From positions 248,001 to 312,000 of the forward strand of contig NZ_FQVN01000003.1 of assembly GCF_900129375.1 (NCBI RefSeq): a stretch of DNA of 64,000 nt, in the 5' to 3' direction. The notes beneath the pieces are model-generated. The model was not told the origin of the DNA. It ran no database searches and saw only the letters and a program-made list of their open reading frames with translations. The translations under genes and the position numbers were made by a program. Shown one piece after another: positions 1 to 8,454 of the stretch. The stretch's first letter is position 1, and the number at the start of each line of letters is the position of its first letter. Source of the DNA: Streptoalloteichus hindustanus. Its GTDB lineage: Bacteria > Actinomycetota > Actinomycetes > Mycobacteriales > Pseudonocardiaceae.

Positions 1-13
1 ACCCCTGCCCGGT

Positions 14-160
14 ACAGCCCCCTCCCGCCCGGGGGGCGACCCCGCGTCCAGCCTATCGGCCGCCGACCGGGCGCCCCAACCCCACTTCGCTCCACTGTGG
101 ACAACTCGGGCCCCTGTGGACAACCACCCCGCCACCACACGGGAAGAGGGACTGACGCGG
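14..160. repeat. Dispersed DnaA-box element, copy A
   Basis: First of four copies of one intergenic element. The GC-rich core spans 14-57 and ends in AGCCTATC; it is the most diverged core and one base shorter than the others. After exactly 38 bp comes TGTGGACAA at 96-104 and a second at 115-123, 19 bp apart start to start. A TGACGCGG motif follows at 153-160. It lies downstream of nadC. The left edge is close to the window start, so the full extent is not visible. No open frame here looks coding. Confidence 0.75.
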
Positions 161-222
161 ACCGTCCAACCGACCCGCGCCAACCCCTCACCAGGCAGAA
201 CCCCGCCCGCCTCCGACAGAAA

Positions 223-1173
223 TCACATGTCAAGACCGAGATCGAGTGACGGGCTGGAATGCGTCAGCGCGCCGACCGAGAGGTAGTCCACCCCGGTCTC
301 CGCGTACGCCCTGGCCACGTCGAGCGTCAGCCCGCCGGAGGCCTCCAGCCGCGTCCGCGCCCCCGCCGCGTCTCGGCGGCGCACCGCCTCGGCGCACTGC
401 GGGACGGTGAAGTTGTCCAGCAGCACCTCCTCGGCGTCCACGGCCAGCACCGCGTCCAGCTCCGCCAGCGTCGTCACCTCGACCTCGCACGGCAGGCCGG
501 GCGCGTGCCGGCGCGCGGCGGCCAGGGCGGCGGTCACCGAGCCGGCGGCGACGACGTGGTTGTCCTTGATCAGCACGGCGTCGCCGAGGCCCATCCGGTG
601 GTTCACCCCGCCCCCGCACCGCACCGCGTACTTCTGCAGCGACCGCAGGCCGGGCAGCGTCTTGCGGCTGTCCCGGACGGCGCACCCGGTCCCGGCGACC
701 GCGTCGACCCACGCGGCGGTCGCGGTCGCCACCCCGGAGAGGTGGCAGACCAGGTTGAGCGCGGTGCGCTCGGCGGTCAGCAGCGCCCGCACCGGCGCCC
801 GCAGCCGCAGGGCCACGTCGCCCGGGGCCAGCCGCTGACCGTCCGCGCCCCGGTCCAGCACCTCGTAGTCGCCGACCACGACGTCCAGGACCGCCAACGC
901 CACCGGCAACCCGGCCAGAACGCCCGGCCGGCGCGAGCTCATCACCGCCTCGGCCACGGCCTCGGCCGGCACGGTGGCCTCGGTGGTGACGTCGGGCCCG
1001 TACCGCAGGTCCTCGTCCAGCGCCTGGCCGACGACCCGCCGCACCTCGGCGACGTCCAGTCCCGCCCCGGCCAGCGCGGCGGCGACCTCGTCGGAGATCC
1101 CCGGGGACACCGACGACACCCGGGACACCGAAGACGCCGGAGGCTCCGGGTTCGCGGAAGACACGTGGTTCAT
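223..1173 (-). CDS. nadC: Nicotinate-nucleotide pyrophosphorylase (quinolinate phosphoribosyltransferase)
   Basis: Converts quinolinate and PRPP to nicotinate mononucleotide, CO2 and pyrophosphate, the third step of de novo NAD synthesis. The 316-residue product has the type II PRTase features: RDSRKTLPGLR near residues 167-177, a GGGVNHR stretch after it, and IKDNH near 202-206. About 30 N-terminal residues are low-complexity Ser/Pro, so the mature fold begins near residue 28. The ATG at 1173 overlaps the nadB stop in the arrangement ATGA, which fixes this start and implies translational coupling. Last gene of nadA-nadB-nadC. No strong terminator hairpin follows; the next recognisable element is repeat copy A. 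Confidence 0.95.
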   Translation of the reverse strand: MNHVSSANPEPPASSVSRVSSVSPGISDEVAAALAGAGLDVAEVRRVVGQALDEDLRYGPDVTTEATVPAEAVAEAVMSSRRPGVLAGLPVALAVLDVVVGDYEVLDRGADGQRLAPGDVALRLRAPVRALLTAERTALNLVCHLSGVATATAAWVDAVAGTGCAVRDSRKTLPGLRSLQKYAVRCGGGVNHRMGLGDAVLIKDNHVVAAGSVTAALAAARRHAPGLPCEVEVTTLAELDAVLAVDAEEVLLDNFTVPQCAEAVRRRDAAGARTRLEASGGLTLDVARAYAETGVDYLSVGALTHSSPSLDLGLDM

Positions 1174-2783
1174 GCGGCCCCTCCCAAAGCGACGGTCTCG
1201 AAGAACGCGAGCCTGCCGGCCGCGTCGAGCCGGAGCGGCAGGCTGCGCCGCCACGACTCCTCGGTGCGGGGGAAGTCGGTGCGCACGTGACAGCCCCGCG
1301 TTTCCTTCCGCTCGCCGGCGGCGAGCAGCACCGCCCTGGCCACCATGGCCAGCGCGGCGTCCTCCACCTCGCGGTGTGTCCGAAGTGGACGGTGGACGGA
1401 GTGCGCCTCCAGCACCGACTCCGCCTCCACCAGACCGGACGCGTCCCGCCCGATGGCGGCGTAGCGGCTCATCACCCGCTGGAGCGCGGCCCGCTCGACG
1501 ACCGGCGCCGCCGGCAGCTCGGCCGGCTCGGCCGCCCTCGGGTCGGCGAGCCGGCCGGCGGCCAGGTCCGCCGCCGCGGCGCGGGCCGCGCGGGCCCCGA
1601 CCACCAGACCCTCCAACAAGCTGTTGGACGCCAACCGGTTCGCGCCGTGCAGACCGGTCCGCGCGACCTCCCCGGCGGCGTAGAGGCCGGTGACGCTGGC
1701 CCGACCGTCCACAGTGGTCACGACTCCGCCGCAGGCGAAGTGCGCGGCCGGCGCGACCGGGATCGGCTCCGCCGCCGGGTCGATCCCGGCCGCCCGGCAG
1801 GCGGCGTGCACGGTCGGGAACCGCCGCCGGAACGCCTCGCCGCCCAGGTGCGTGGCGTCCAGCAGGACGTGGTCGGCGCCGGTGGCGACCATCCGACGGG
1901 TGATCGCGGCGGCCACGACGTCGCGCGGCGCGAGGTCGGCCAGCGGGTGCACCCCGGCCATCACCCGGGCGCCGGCGCGGTCGACGAGCACCGCGCCCTC
2001 GCCCCGCACCGCCTCGGTCACCAGCGGCCGGCGGCCGTGCTCCCCGGCGCCGGTGAACAACACGGTGGGGTGGAACTGCACGAACTCGACGTCGGCGAGC
2101 ACGGCGCCGGCCCGCACCGCGAGCGCGAGGCCGTCGCCGGTGGCCACCTCCGGGTTGGAGGTCGCCTGGTAGAGCTGGCCGACGCCGCCGGTGGCCAGCA
2201 GGACGGCGGGCGCGCGCACCGCGCCCGGCACCCCGTTGCCGTCGAGCACCACCAGGCCGGCCACCTCGCCGGCCGGGGTGCGCAGCGCCTCCACCGCGAT
2301 GTGCTGCTCCAGCACCGGGATGCGCCCGTCCCGCAACGTCGCCAGCAACGCGCGCTCCACCTCGGCGCCCGTGGCGTCCCCGCCGGCGTGCACCACGCGG
2401 AACGTGCTGTGGCCGCCCTCCCGGGCGCGGGCGAGCCGGCCGTCCTCGGTCGTGTCGAAGCGGGCGCCGCCGCGCAGCAGCCGCTCCACGGCCGGCGGAC
2501 CGTCGGCGAGGATGGCGGCCACGGCGGCCTCCTCGCACAGCCCGGCGCCGGCGACGAGGGTGTCGGCGACGTGCCGCTGCACCGAGTCGCCCGGCTCGTG
2601 CTGGCCGGGCAGGACGACGGCCACGCCGCCCTGCGCCCACGGCGTGTTGCCCTCGGCCAGGCCGGCCTTGGTCACCACCAGCACCCGCAGCCCCAGCTCG
2701 CGCGCGGTGAGGGCGGCGGTCAACCCCGCCACGCCGGTGCCGACGACCACGAGGTCGGCACCGGCCTCCCAGAAGGGAGTCAT
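1170..2783 (-). CDS. nadB: L-aspartate oxidase
   Basis: FAD flavoprotein that oxidises L-aspartate to iminoaspartate, the substrate NadA condenses with dihydroxyacetone phosphate. The 537-residue product starts with the dinucleotide-binding motif VVVGTGVAGLTAAL near residues 11-24. It has the family segments TPWAQGGVAV, HSTFRVVHAGGDATG, FVQFHPTVL and, near the C-terminus, GLYAAGEVARTGLHGANRLA with SNSLLEGLV, typical of the succinate dehydrogenase/fumarate reductase flavoprotein superfamily. Its ATG shares one base with the nadA stop and its own stop overlaps nadC, so the three genes form one tightly coupled operon. Confidence 0.96.
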   Translation of the reverse strand: MTPFWEAGADLVVVGTGVAGLTAALTARELGLRVLVVTKAGLAEGNTPWAQGGVAVVLPGQHEPGDSVQRHVADTLVAGAGLCEEAAVAAILADGPPAVERLLRGGARFDTTEDGRLARAREGGHSTFRVVHAGGDATGAEVERALLATLRDGRIPVLEQHIAVEALRTPAGEVAGLVVLDGNGVPGAVRAPAVLLATGGVGQLYQATSNPEVATGDGLALAVRAGAVLADVEFVQFHPTVLFTGAGEHGRRPLVTEAVRGEGAVLVDRAGARVMAGVHPLADLAPRDVVAAAITRRMVATGADHVLLDATHLGGEAFRRRFPTVHAACRAAGIDPAAEPIPVAPAAHFACGGVVTTVDGRASVTGLYAAGEVARTGLHGANRLASNSLLEGLVVGARAARAAAADLAAGRLADPRAAEPAELPAAPVVERAALQRVMSRYAAIGRDASGLVEAESVLEAHSVHRPLRTHREVEDAALAMVARAVLLAAGERKETRGCHVRTDFPRTEESWRRSLPLRLDAAGRLAFFETVALGGAA

Positions 2784-3805
2784 CACTCCCCGCCCCCGGG
2801 CTGGCCGATGGCGATCATGCGCCGCACCGCGCCCCTGGCGCGCTCGGCGACGTCCGGGGCGACGTGGACCTCGTCGCGCCCCTCCCGCAGCGCGCGCAGC
2901 AGCGCGGCCGGCGTGATCATCTTCATGTAGCGACAGGCGGCGCGGTCGTTGACCGCCCGGAAGTCGATCTCCGGCGCGGCCCGGCGCAGCTGGTGCAGCA
3001 TGCCCACCTCGGTGGCCACGAGCACGGTGCGCGCGTGCGTGTCGCGGGCGGCCTTCACCATGTCGCCGGTGGACAGGATCTTCACCTTGTCCTGCGGCAC
3101 GGTGCCCTCCCCCGCCAGGTACAGCGCGGAGGTGGCGCAGCCGCACTCGGGGTGGATGAACAGGTCGGCGTCCGGGTTGGCCGCGGCCTTCTCGGCCAGC
3201 TCCGGGCCGTTGATGCCGGCGTGCACGTGGCACTCGCCGGCCCAGATGTGCAGGTTCTCCCGGCCCGTCTCGCGCTTCACGTGCGCGCCGAGGAACTGGT
3301 CGGGGCAGAACAGCACCTCGCGGTCGGCAGGGATCGACCGCACCACGTCGACGGCGTTGGACGAGGTGCAGCAGATGTCGGTCTCCGCCTTCACCTCGGC
3401 GGTGGTGTTGACGTAGGAGACGACCACCGCGCCCGGGTGCTCGGCCTTCCAGGCCCTGAGCTGCTCGGCGGTGATGGAGTCGGCGAGGGAGCAGCCGGCG
3501 CGCTCGTCCGGGATCAGCACCGTCCTGTCCGGGCTGAGGATCTTCGCGGTCTCGGCCATGAAGTGCACGCCGCAGAAGACGATCGTGTCGGCGTCGCTCT
3601 CCGCGGCGATCCGGCTCAGCGCGAGCGAGTCGCCGGTGTGGTGCGCGATGTCCTGGATCTCCGGCAACTGGTAGTTGTGCGCCAGGATGACCGCGTTGCG
3701 CCGCTCGGCCAGTCGCAGCACCTCCTCCCGCCACGCCGCGTCCGGCCGGACCCCGTCGTAGGGCTCCAGTGCCGATGCCCGCTCCACGGATGCAGTAGCG
3801 GCCAT
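2783..3805 (-). CDS. nadA: Quinolinate synthase A
   Basis: [4Fe-4S] enzyme that condenses iminoaspartate with dihydroxyacetone phosphate to quinolinate. The 340-residue protein shows [20 protein letters not shown] near residues 41-60, [15 protein letters not shown] near 76-90, an AGCSLAD cysteine near 105, and later HPECGC and RAACRYMKM, which supply the conserved cluster cysteines. The ATG at 3805 is preceded by GAGGAGGACGAC, a clear ribosome-binding site. It is the first gene of the nad operon and is transcribed divergently from nrtR; the shared 130 bp interval carries a perfect palindrome that is probably the NrtR operator. Confidence 0.96.
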   Translation of the reverse strand: MAATASVERASALEPYDGVRPDAAWREEVLRLAERRNAVILAHNYQLPEIQDIAHHTGDSLALSRIAAESDADTIVFCGVHFMAETAKILSPDRTVLIPDERAGCSLADSITAEQLRAWKAEHPGAVVVSYVNTTAEVKAETDICCTSSNAVDVVRSIPADREVLFCPDQFLGAHVKRETGRENLHIWAGECHVHAGINGPELAEKAAANPDADLFIHPECGCATSALYLAGEGTVPQDKVKILSTGDMVKAARDTHARTVLVATEVGMLHQLRRAAPEIDFRAVNDRAACRYMKMITPAALLRALREGRDEVHVAPDVAERARGAVRRMIAIGQPGGGE

Positions 3806-3912
3806 GTCGTCCTCCTCGTACTCCCGCGGGACACCCGCCCCGGGCTCGCCGCCACGCGGGGGCGACCCGGCTGGCCGAGCCCTGTCCCGACGGCCGGTTG
3901 GCCGTCGGCCCG

Positions 3913-3935
3913 GTTTTCGACTTAGGATCGAAAAC
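3913..3935. promoter_or_regulatory. NrtR-type operator overlapping the nrtR -10 box
   Basis: Perfect inverted repeat GTTTTCGA-N7-TCGAAAAC between divergent nadA and nrtR. The spacer contains most of TAGGAT (3923-3928), a good actinobacterial -10 box for nrtR, with TTGGCC at 3899-3904 as a candidate -35. Since the ATG of nrtR is at 3936, transcription would start at or next to the start codon. A repressor bound here would block nrtR itself and could also block nadA. Assignment to NrtR rests on position and symmetry. Confidence 0.72.
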
Positions 3936-4637
3936 ATGGGTGATGGTATCAGCCATTCGGGTGGTGTGGCACATGAGGTGTTGGCCGCGGTGCTCCAGGT
4001 GAGAGACGGATCACTCCAGGTCATGCTGTGGCAACGGGCCCGGGAACCGCACGTGGGGCGGTGGGCGCTGCCCGGCGGCGGGCTCTGCCCGGACGAGGAC
4101 GTGGAGGCGTCCATCCGGTGGCACCTCGCGGAGAAGGTCGACGTCCGCCGGCTCTCCCACGTCGAGCAGCTCGCCGTGTTCAGCGCGCCCGACCGGGTGC
4201 CGGGGCCGCGCGTGGTCGCCACCGCCTTCCTCGGCCTGGTCCCCTGCGACGTCGACCCGGAGACGCCCGAGGACACCGCGTGGCACCCGGTCGCCGCGCT
4301 GCCGGAGACCGCCTTCGACCACGGCGCGATCGTGCTGCGCGCCCGCGACCGCCTGCGCGCCAAGCTCTCCTACACGAACCTGGGCTTCGCCCTCACGCCC
4401 CCGGAGTTCACCGTCTCGGCCCTGCGGGAGCTGTACTCGGCCGCGCTGGGCTACCGGGTGTCCGCGACCAACCTGCAACGCGTGCTGTCGCGCCGGGGTC
4501 TGCTGGAGCCCACCGGGCGCACCGCGCCCCCCGGCCCCTCGGGCGGCCGACCCGCCGCCCTCTTCCGGTTCACCGGACGGGGACTGTCCGTGACCGACCC
4601 GTTCGCGGTGCTCAAACCGCCCCGGAGCACACGTTGA
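3936..4637 (+). CDS. nrtR: NrtR-family Nudix-related transcriptional regulator of NAD metabolism
   Basis: Predicted repressor of the adjacent nadABC operon, with an N-terminal Nudix-like ligand domain and a C-terminal winged helix. The 233-residue product shows a Nudix-like stretch [26 protein letters not shown] around residues 46-71. It lacks a full REXXEE catalytic helix, as in NrtR proteins that sense rather than hydrolyse ADP-ribose derivatives. The C-terminal half ([21 protein letters not shown], then [17 protein letters not shown]) is the NrtR wHTH region. The ATG at 3936 fits a leaderless mRNA from the TAGGAT -10 box. In other bacteria NrtR controls NAD synthesis or salvage genes; here the target follows from adjacency and the shared palindrome. 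Confidence 0.85.
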   Translation: MGDGISHSGGVAHEVLAAVLQVRDGSLQVMLWQRAREPHVGRWALPGGGLCPDEDVEASIRWHLAEKVDVRRLSHVEQLAVFSAPDRVPGPRVVATAFLGLVPCDVDPETPEDTAWHPVAALPETAFDHGAIVLRARDRLRAKLSYTNLGFALTPPEFTVSALRELYSAALGYRVSATNLQRVLSRRGLLEPTGRTAPPGPSGGRPAALFRFTGRGLSVTDPFAVLKPPRSTR

Positions 4638-4681
4638 GCAGCGAAATGGTCATCCGACCGGCATTCGTCCGGGCGGCGTCG

Positions 4682-4693
4682 TAACGTGAACGG
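4682..4693 (+). promoter_or_regulatory. Leaderless promoter of the Lon-domain gene
   Basis: TAACGT at 4682-4687 matches the TANNNT -10 consensus and lies 6 bases before the GTG start at 4694, with no ribosome-binding site between. No convincing -35 hexamer at normal spacing. Confidence 0.5.
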
Positions 4694-5374
4694 GTGGCCG
4701 AGACGCTACCGCTGTTCCCGTTGGGCACCGTGCTCTTGCCCGGAGCGTCCCTGCCGCTGCACGTCTTCGAGCCGCGCTACCGGCAGCTCACCGTCGACCT
4801 GATGACCGAGGTCGTGCCCGACCGCCGGTTCGGCGTCGTCGCGATCAGGCAGGGGTGGGAGGTCGGCGCCGACAACATCGAGTCGCTGCACGGGGTCGGC
4901 TGCTCGGCGACGCTGCGCGAGGCCCGCCGGCTGCCGGACGGCCGCTTCGACGTCGTCGCGCTCGGAGAACGCCGGTTCCGGCTGCTCGACGTGGACGCCG
5001 ACGCCGCGCCGTACCTGGTGGGCACGGTGGAGTGGCTGCCGGACAGCACGCCGGAGCCGGAGATCGACAACGCGGCCCCCGCGCTCGCCGAGGCGGCCAG
5101 GGCCGCGCACCGCCGCTACTGCGCGATCGCGTGGTCGCGCGAGGACTGGCGGGAGCCGCCGCCGGAGACCGAACCCGGCGACCTGGCCCACCTCCTCGCC
5201 GCGGACTGCCTGCTCAGCACCGAGGACCGGCAGCGCCTCCTGGAGCAGACCTGCCCGGTGCTGCGCCTGCGCCTGATCCGCCGCGTGCTGGCCCGGGAGT
5301 CCGGCCTGCTCGGCATGCTGCGCGCCGTCCCGGCCCCGGTCTCCGACTTCGCCGAGCTCCCCTCCCGCAACTGA
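4694..5374 (+). CDS. LON substrate-binding (N-terminal) domain protein
   Basis: 226-residue cytosolic protein consisting of the Lon protease N-terminal domain alone. It begins LPLFPLGTVLLPGASLPLHVFEPRYRQL (read in pieces: LPLFPLGTVLLPG, LHVFEPRYRQL), the family hallmark, and continues with FGVVAI, GVGCSATLREARRLPDGRFDV and GERRFRLL. There is no ATPase or protease domain. Such stand-alone proteins are common in actinobacteria and their role is unknown; substrate or partner binding is inference from the domain. Start chosen at GTG 4694 because TAACGT sits just upstream. The stop lies within a 12-bp tandem duplication. Confidence 0.9.
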   Translation: MAETLPLFPLGTVLLPGASLPLHVFEPRYRQLTVDLMTEVVPDRRFGVVAIRQGWEVGADNIESLHGVGCSATLREARRLPDGRFDVVALGERRFRLLDVDADAAPYLVGTVEWLPDSTPEPEIDNAAPALAEAARAAHRRYCAIAWSREDWREPPPETEPGDLAHLLAADCLLSTEDRQRLLEQTCPVLRLRLIRRVLARESGLLGMLRAVPAPVSDFAELPSRN

Positions 5375-5436
5375 GCCCGCAACTGAGCACCGCCGCTGTC
5401 GTGGCGGCGCTGTCGTGGCGGCGCTGTCGCGGGGCG
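5365..5436. repeat. Two adjacent short tandem repeats at the end of the Lon-domain gene
   Basis: CCGCAACTGAGC occurs twice in direct tandem (5365-5388), the first copy supplying the stop codon. It is followed by a 14-bp unit GCTGTCGTGGCGGC at 5395-5408 and 5409-5422 and a degenerate third unit to about 5436. The array fills most of the 70 bp between the convergent Lon-domain and DinB-fold genes. Confidence 0.8.
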
Positions 5437-5444
5437 GCGGGGAC

Positions 5445-5954
5445 TCAGGCGCCGACCGTGCCGTCGACGCCCTCGCGCAGGAAGTCGGCGTGCCCGTTGT
5501 GCCGGGCGTACTCGTGGATCAGGTGCAACATCACCAGGCGCAGCGACACCGGCTCCCCCGTCCGGTAGTGCCGGCCGGTGACGTCGAGCGACTCGGCGCT
5601 CCGCTCGATGCGGCGGGCGTGCTCGACCTCCGCCTGCCAGGCCGCGAACGCCTCCTCCCGGGTTGCGGTGCTGGCGTCGTAGGCCACCTGGAAGTCACCC
5701 TCGTCGGACCAGACGAGCGGGACGTCCTCCCCGTCGATCACGCGCCGGAACCAGGCCCGCTCGACCTCGGCCATGTGCCGCACCAGGCCCAGCAGGGACA
5801 ACGTCGAGGGCGGCATGGACTGCCGGCGCAGGTCGTCGTCGGAGAGGCCGTCGCACTTCATGGCGAGCGTGGCGCGGTGGAAGTCGAGGTAGGCGCGGAG
5901 CATCTCGCGCTCACCGCCGACCAGCGGCGGACTGGGACGTTCGGTGGTGACCAT
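5445..5954 (-). CDS. DinB-fold (DUF664) family protein
   Basis: 169-residue four-helix-bundle protein of the DinB/mycothiol-dependent isomerase superfamily, DUF664 branch. Likely metal ligands are the histidine in LGLVRHMAEVERAWF (near residue 60) and those in HLIHEYARHNGHADFLRE (near residues 144-156). In this superfamily a three-histidine site binds a divalent metal and some members use mycothiol or bacillithiol; the substrate here is unknown. The start was set at MVTTERPS, preceded by GAAGGGACC; upstream in-frame codons lack family similarity. A second, diverged member lies at 33045-33545. Confidence 0.8.
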   Translation of the reverse strand: MVTTERPSPPLVGGEREMLRAYLDFHRATLAMKCDGLSDDDLRRQSMPPSTLSLLGLVRHMAEVERAWFRRVIDGEDVPLVWSDEGDFQVAYDASTATREEAFAAWQAEVEHARRIERSAESLDVTGRHYRTGEPVSLRLVMLHLIHEYARHNGHADFLREGVDGTVGA

Positions 5955-6324
5955 GGGGCGGTCCCTTCGCAGGAGGAACGACAACCCGTGATCCTGGGCA
6001 GGAAGCCGGCGAAGCACCACCGGGTTTTCCTCCCGCCCACGTGGTCGCCCCGAACCACCAACGGTCCACAGTGGACAGAACAGTCGAGCCCGGAGAGCTG
6101 GCGTGTTGTCCACCGGGGAACAGCGGTCACCCATCCCGGGCCATTTCGCCATCGCCACACGGAAGAGCGACAGCACTGCCAGCCCGATTGTCAGACCCCC
6201 GTGAGACGTTGGAAATGGGGGGTCCCCCGAGTTACAGAGGTGTACGCGGCGACCGCCGGCCGCCGCTCGTCCCCGCAGCGCTGATCACGACGTTCCCCCG
6301 CCGCCACCCGCGCCGGAAACGCCG
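5955..6324. other. Intergenic interval upstream of the DinB-fold gene
   Basis: 370 bp between two minus-strand genes. It must hold the promoter of the DinB-fold gene and the end of the DUF2567 transcript. The only structure I see is GTCCAC-A-GTGGAC at 6064-6076, a short symmetric site that could be an operator. No open frame in it looks coding. Confidence 0.5.
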
Positions 6325-6945
6325 TCAGCCCAGGCGACGACCCAGGTCGTCGTGACCGTTCCACGCGGCGCACACCCCGTAGGCGAGCAGGGTGGCCAGC
6401 GGCTGGGCCAGCACCACCCACCCCGACTCCAGCCGCGGCGGGTCCCGCAGCAGGGCGCCGGGCCGCCCCAGGTCGCCCAGCTCGTAGAGCGCCTCGGCGA
6501 ACGTCGGGCCCGTCCGCAGGGCGAGCCAGGCCGCCACCACCGACCCCAGCGCGGCGGCGAGCATGACGACCGGCCCCCGCCGTTGCCGCAGCAGCCACAC
6601 CGCGACCCCGGTGAGCAGCCCCGCGGCCAGGGTGAGCAGCAGGAAGACCCCGAGGTCGTCGAAGCGGTGGTAGCTCTCCAACGGCAGCGGCGCCAGCCGG
6701 TTGCCCTGGAGGACCCGGACCTGCTGCGGCGGGGCGAGCCGCGACCACAGCCAGCCGACCGGCAGACCGACCAGCGCCACCGTGGACAGCACGCTCACCG
6801 CGGGCAGCAGGTCGCGTCGCACCACGACCCGCGGCCGCGCGTGGTGCCACTCGGCCGACGGCGGCACGTCCGCTCCCGGCCCGGCCGGCGGAACCCGCTG
6901 CGGCTCCACGCGGCTCTCCGGCGACTCCACCGGCTGCTCCGGCAC
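6325..6945 (-). CDS. DUF2567 integral membrane protein
   Basis: 206-residue protein with a Pro-rich cytoplasmic N-terminus of about 42 residues and four hydrophobic segments (roughly 46-66, 98-116, 126-144 and 180-195). It corresponds by position and topology to the DUF2567 protein that follows bioB and the small BsaP gene in mycobacteria (Rv1591 in M. tuberculosis). Function unknown; conservation beside the biotin genes suggests but does not prove a link. GTG 6945 is the start used; TAGGGT at 6994-6999 (minus strand) is a possible -10 box, so the gene may have its own promoter just past the bsaP terminator. Confidence 0.82.
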   Translation of the reverse strand: MPEQPVESPESRVEPQRVPPAGPGADVPPSAEWHHARPRVVVRRDLLPAVSVLSTVALVGLPVGWLWSRLAPPQQVRVLQGNRLAPLPLESYHRFDDLGVFLLLTLAAGLLTGVAVWLLRQRRGPVVMLAAALGSVVAAWLALRTGPTFAEALYELGDLGRPGALLRDPPRLESGWVVLAQPLATLLAYGVCAAWNGHDDLGRRLG

Positions 6946-6999
6946 CCGAGACCTCCCGTCGACCCACCGCCCGACCCCCGCCGGGCATCCCGGACCCTA

Positions 7000-7044
7000 G
7001 TGTCGCCCGTGCCCGCCGGTCGTGGCCGGGTGGCCGGGCGACAC
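7000..7044 (-). terminator. Hairpin after bsaP
   Basis: Perfect 10-bp inverted repeat GTGTCGCCCG / CGGGCGACAC (7000-7009 and 7035-7044) with a 25-base loop, starting 2 bases past the bsaP stop. Likely terminator of the bioB-bsaP transcript; there is no U-tract, which is usual in actinomycetes. Confidence 0.65.
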
Positions 7045-7046
7045 GT

Positions 7047-7265
7047 TCAGGCGGTCGGGGCCGACGCGGCGCGGTCGGAGTCGGAGGAGGACGCGCCGTG
7101 CGCGCTGCACCGGGCGGTCCACCCGGCCGGGGTCACCTGCACGACCATGCGCCGCGCGCAGTGCGGGCAGTACCGGGGCGGCTCCAGCACGCGCCGCCGC
7201 TGACAGGCCGCGTGGTCCCCCTCGGCGGCGGCGCCCCCGCACCAGGCGCAGAAACTGTCGCTCAC
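7047..7265 (-). CDS. bsaP: Biotin synthase auxiliary protein BsaP
   Basis: 72-residue cysteine-rich protein encoded right after bioB, 28 bases downstream. It begins [10 protein letters not shown] and has [19 protein letters not shown] and ARCSAHG: two CxxC pairs plus further cysteines, as expected for an iron-sulfur or zinc-binding peptide. Size, cysteine pattern and position match Rv1590 of M. tuberculosis, whose mycobacterial homologues are reported as BsaP, an auxiliary Fe-S protein needed by biotin synthase to turn dethiobiotin into biotin. The function is carried over by homology. The start is GTG at 7265. Confidence 0.82.
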   Translation of the reverse strand: MSDSFCAWCGGAAAEGDHAACQRRRVLEPPRYCPHCARRMVVQVTPAGWTARCSAHGASSSDSDRAASAPTA

Positions 7266-7293
7266 CTCGTCCTCACAGCGTCTCGCCCAGTCC

Positions 7294-8331
7294 TCACAGC
7301 GTCTCGCTCAGCGCCTTGATCGGCATCCGCAGGTCGCGCAGCATGTCCAGGTCCTGCTGCGCCGGCCGGCCCAGGTTGGTCAGGTAGTTGCCGACGATGA
7401 TCGCGTTGATCCCGCCGAGCATGCCCTTCTCCGCGCCCAGGTCGCCCAGGGTCAGCTCCCGGCCGCCGGCGAAGCGCAGCATGGTGCGCGGCATCGCCAG
7501 CCGGAAGGCGGCCACGGTGCGCAGCGCCTCGGCGCCCTCGACCACCTCGAAGTCCTCGTAGGGGGTGCCCGGCTGCGGGATGAGGAAGTTCATCGGCACC
7601 TCGTGCGGGTCCAGCTCGGCAAGCTGGACGGCGAACTCCGCGCGCTGCTCCACGGTCTCACCCATGCCGATGATGCCGCCGCAGCAGACCTCCATCCCGG
7701 CCTCGCGCACCATCCGCAGCGTCTCCCAGCGCTCCTCCCAGCTGTGCGTGGTGACCACGGCGGGGAAGTGGGAGCGGGCGGTCTCCAGGTTGTGGTTGTA
7801 GCGGTGCACGCCCATCGCGACCAGCTCGTCGACCTGCTCCTGGGTCAGCATGCCCAGCGAGCAGGCGATCTGGATGTCGATCCCGGCCGCGCGGATGGCC
7901 TCGATTCCCGCCTTGACCTGCGACAGCAGCCGGCGGTCCGGGCCGCGCACCGCCGCGACGATGCAGAACTCGGTGGCGCCGGTCGCCGCGGTCTGCCGCG
8001 CCGCCTCCACCAGTCCGGGGATGTCCAGCCACGCCGACCGCACCGGGCTGGGGAACCGGCCCGACTGCGAGCAGAAGTGGCAGTCCTCGGGGCAGCCGCC
8101 GGTCTTGACCGACACGATGCCCTCGACCTCGACCTCGGGACCGCACCAGCGCATCCGCACCTCGTGGGCGAGCTGCAGCAGCTCCTCCAGCCGGTCATCC
8201 GGCAGCCGCAGCACCTCCAGCACCTGCGGCTCGGTCAGCCCCTCCCCGCGCTCCAGGACCTGCTCGCGGGCCACGGTGAGGATGTCCGGGGCGCCCGGCT
8301 CGACTGCGGTTCGCTCGGCGGCTGCGGTCAC
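7294..8331 (-). CDS. bioB: Biotin synthase
   Basis: Radical-SAM enzyme that inserts sulfur into dethiobiotin, the last step of biotin synthesis. The 345-residue product carries the CX3CX2C motif in [14 protein letters not shown], ligating the SAM-binding [4Fe-4S] cluster; [30 protein letters not shown] and [10 protein letters not shown] are typical of BioB. I start at GTG 8331 because GGGGAGAACC lies just before it; an in-frame GTG at 8376 lacks a ribosome-binding site. Upstream, an interval of about 120 bp separates it from bioD, so it probably has its own promoter. Confidence 0.96.
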   Translation of the reverse strand: MTAAAERTAVEPGAPDILTVAREQVLERGEGLTEPQVLEVLRLPDDRLEELLQLAHEVRMRWCGPEVEVEGIVSVKTGGCPEDCHFCSQSGRFPSPVRSAWLDIPGLVEAARQTAATGATEFCIVAAVRGPDRRLLSQVKAGIEAIRAAGIDIQIACSLGMLTQEQVDELVAMGVHRYNHNLETARSHFPAVVTTHSWEERWETLRMVREAGMEVCCGGIIGMGETVEQRAEFAVQLAELDPHEVPMNFLIPQPGTPYEDFEVVEGAEALRTVAAFRLAMPRTMLRFAGGRELTLGDLGAEKGMLGGINAIIVGNYLTNLGRPAQQDLDMLRDLRMPIKALSETL

Positions 8332-8454
8332 GGTTCTCCCCTGTCGTCGTGCGGTCGGCGCCGTAGTCTGCCGCACTCCCCGCCTCCCGCGAAGCGGCGT
8401 GGATCACTCTCCCAGCAAACCCGTCCGATGTTGTGGGCGATCCACAACCGGGCC

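Noticed and set aside
14-123. The DnaA-box elements as a chromosomal origin
   Set aside because: Only one or two boxes per copy, dispersed over 56 kb, with no dnaA, dnaN or AT-rich unwinding region nearby.
6064-6076. GTCCAC-A-GTGGAC as a definite operator
   Set aside because: Closely similar strings occur inside coding sequences here (for example near 1709 and 44611), so chance from codon usage is plausible.
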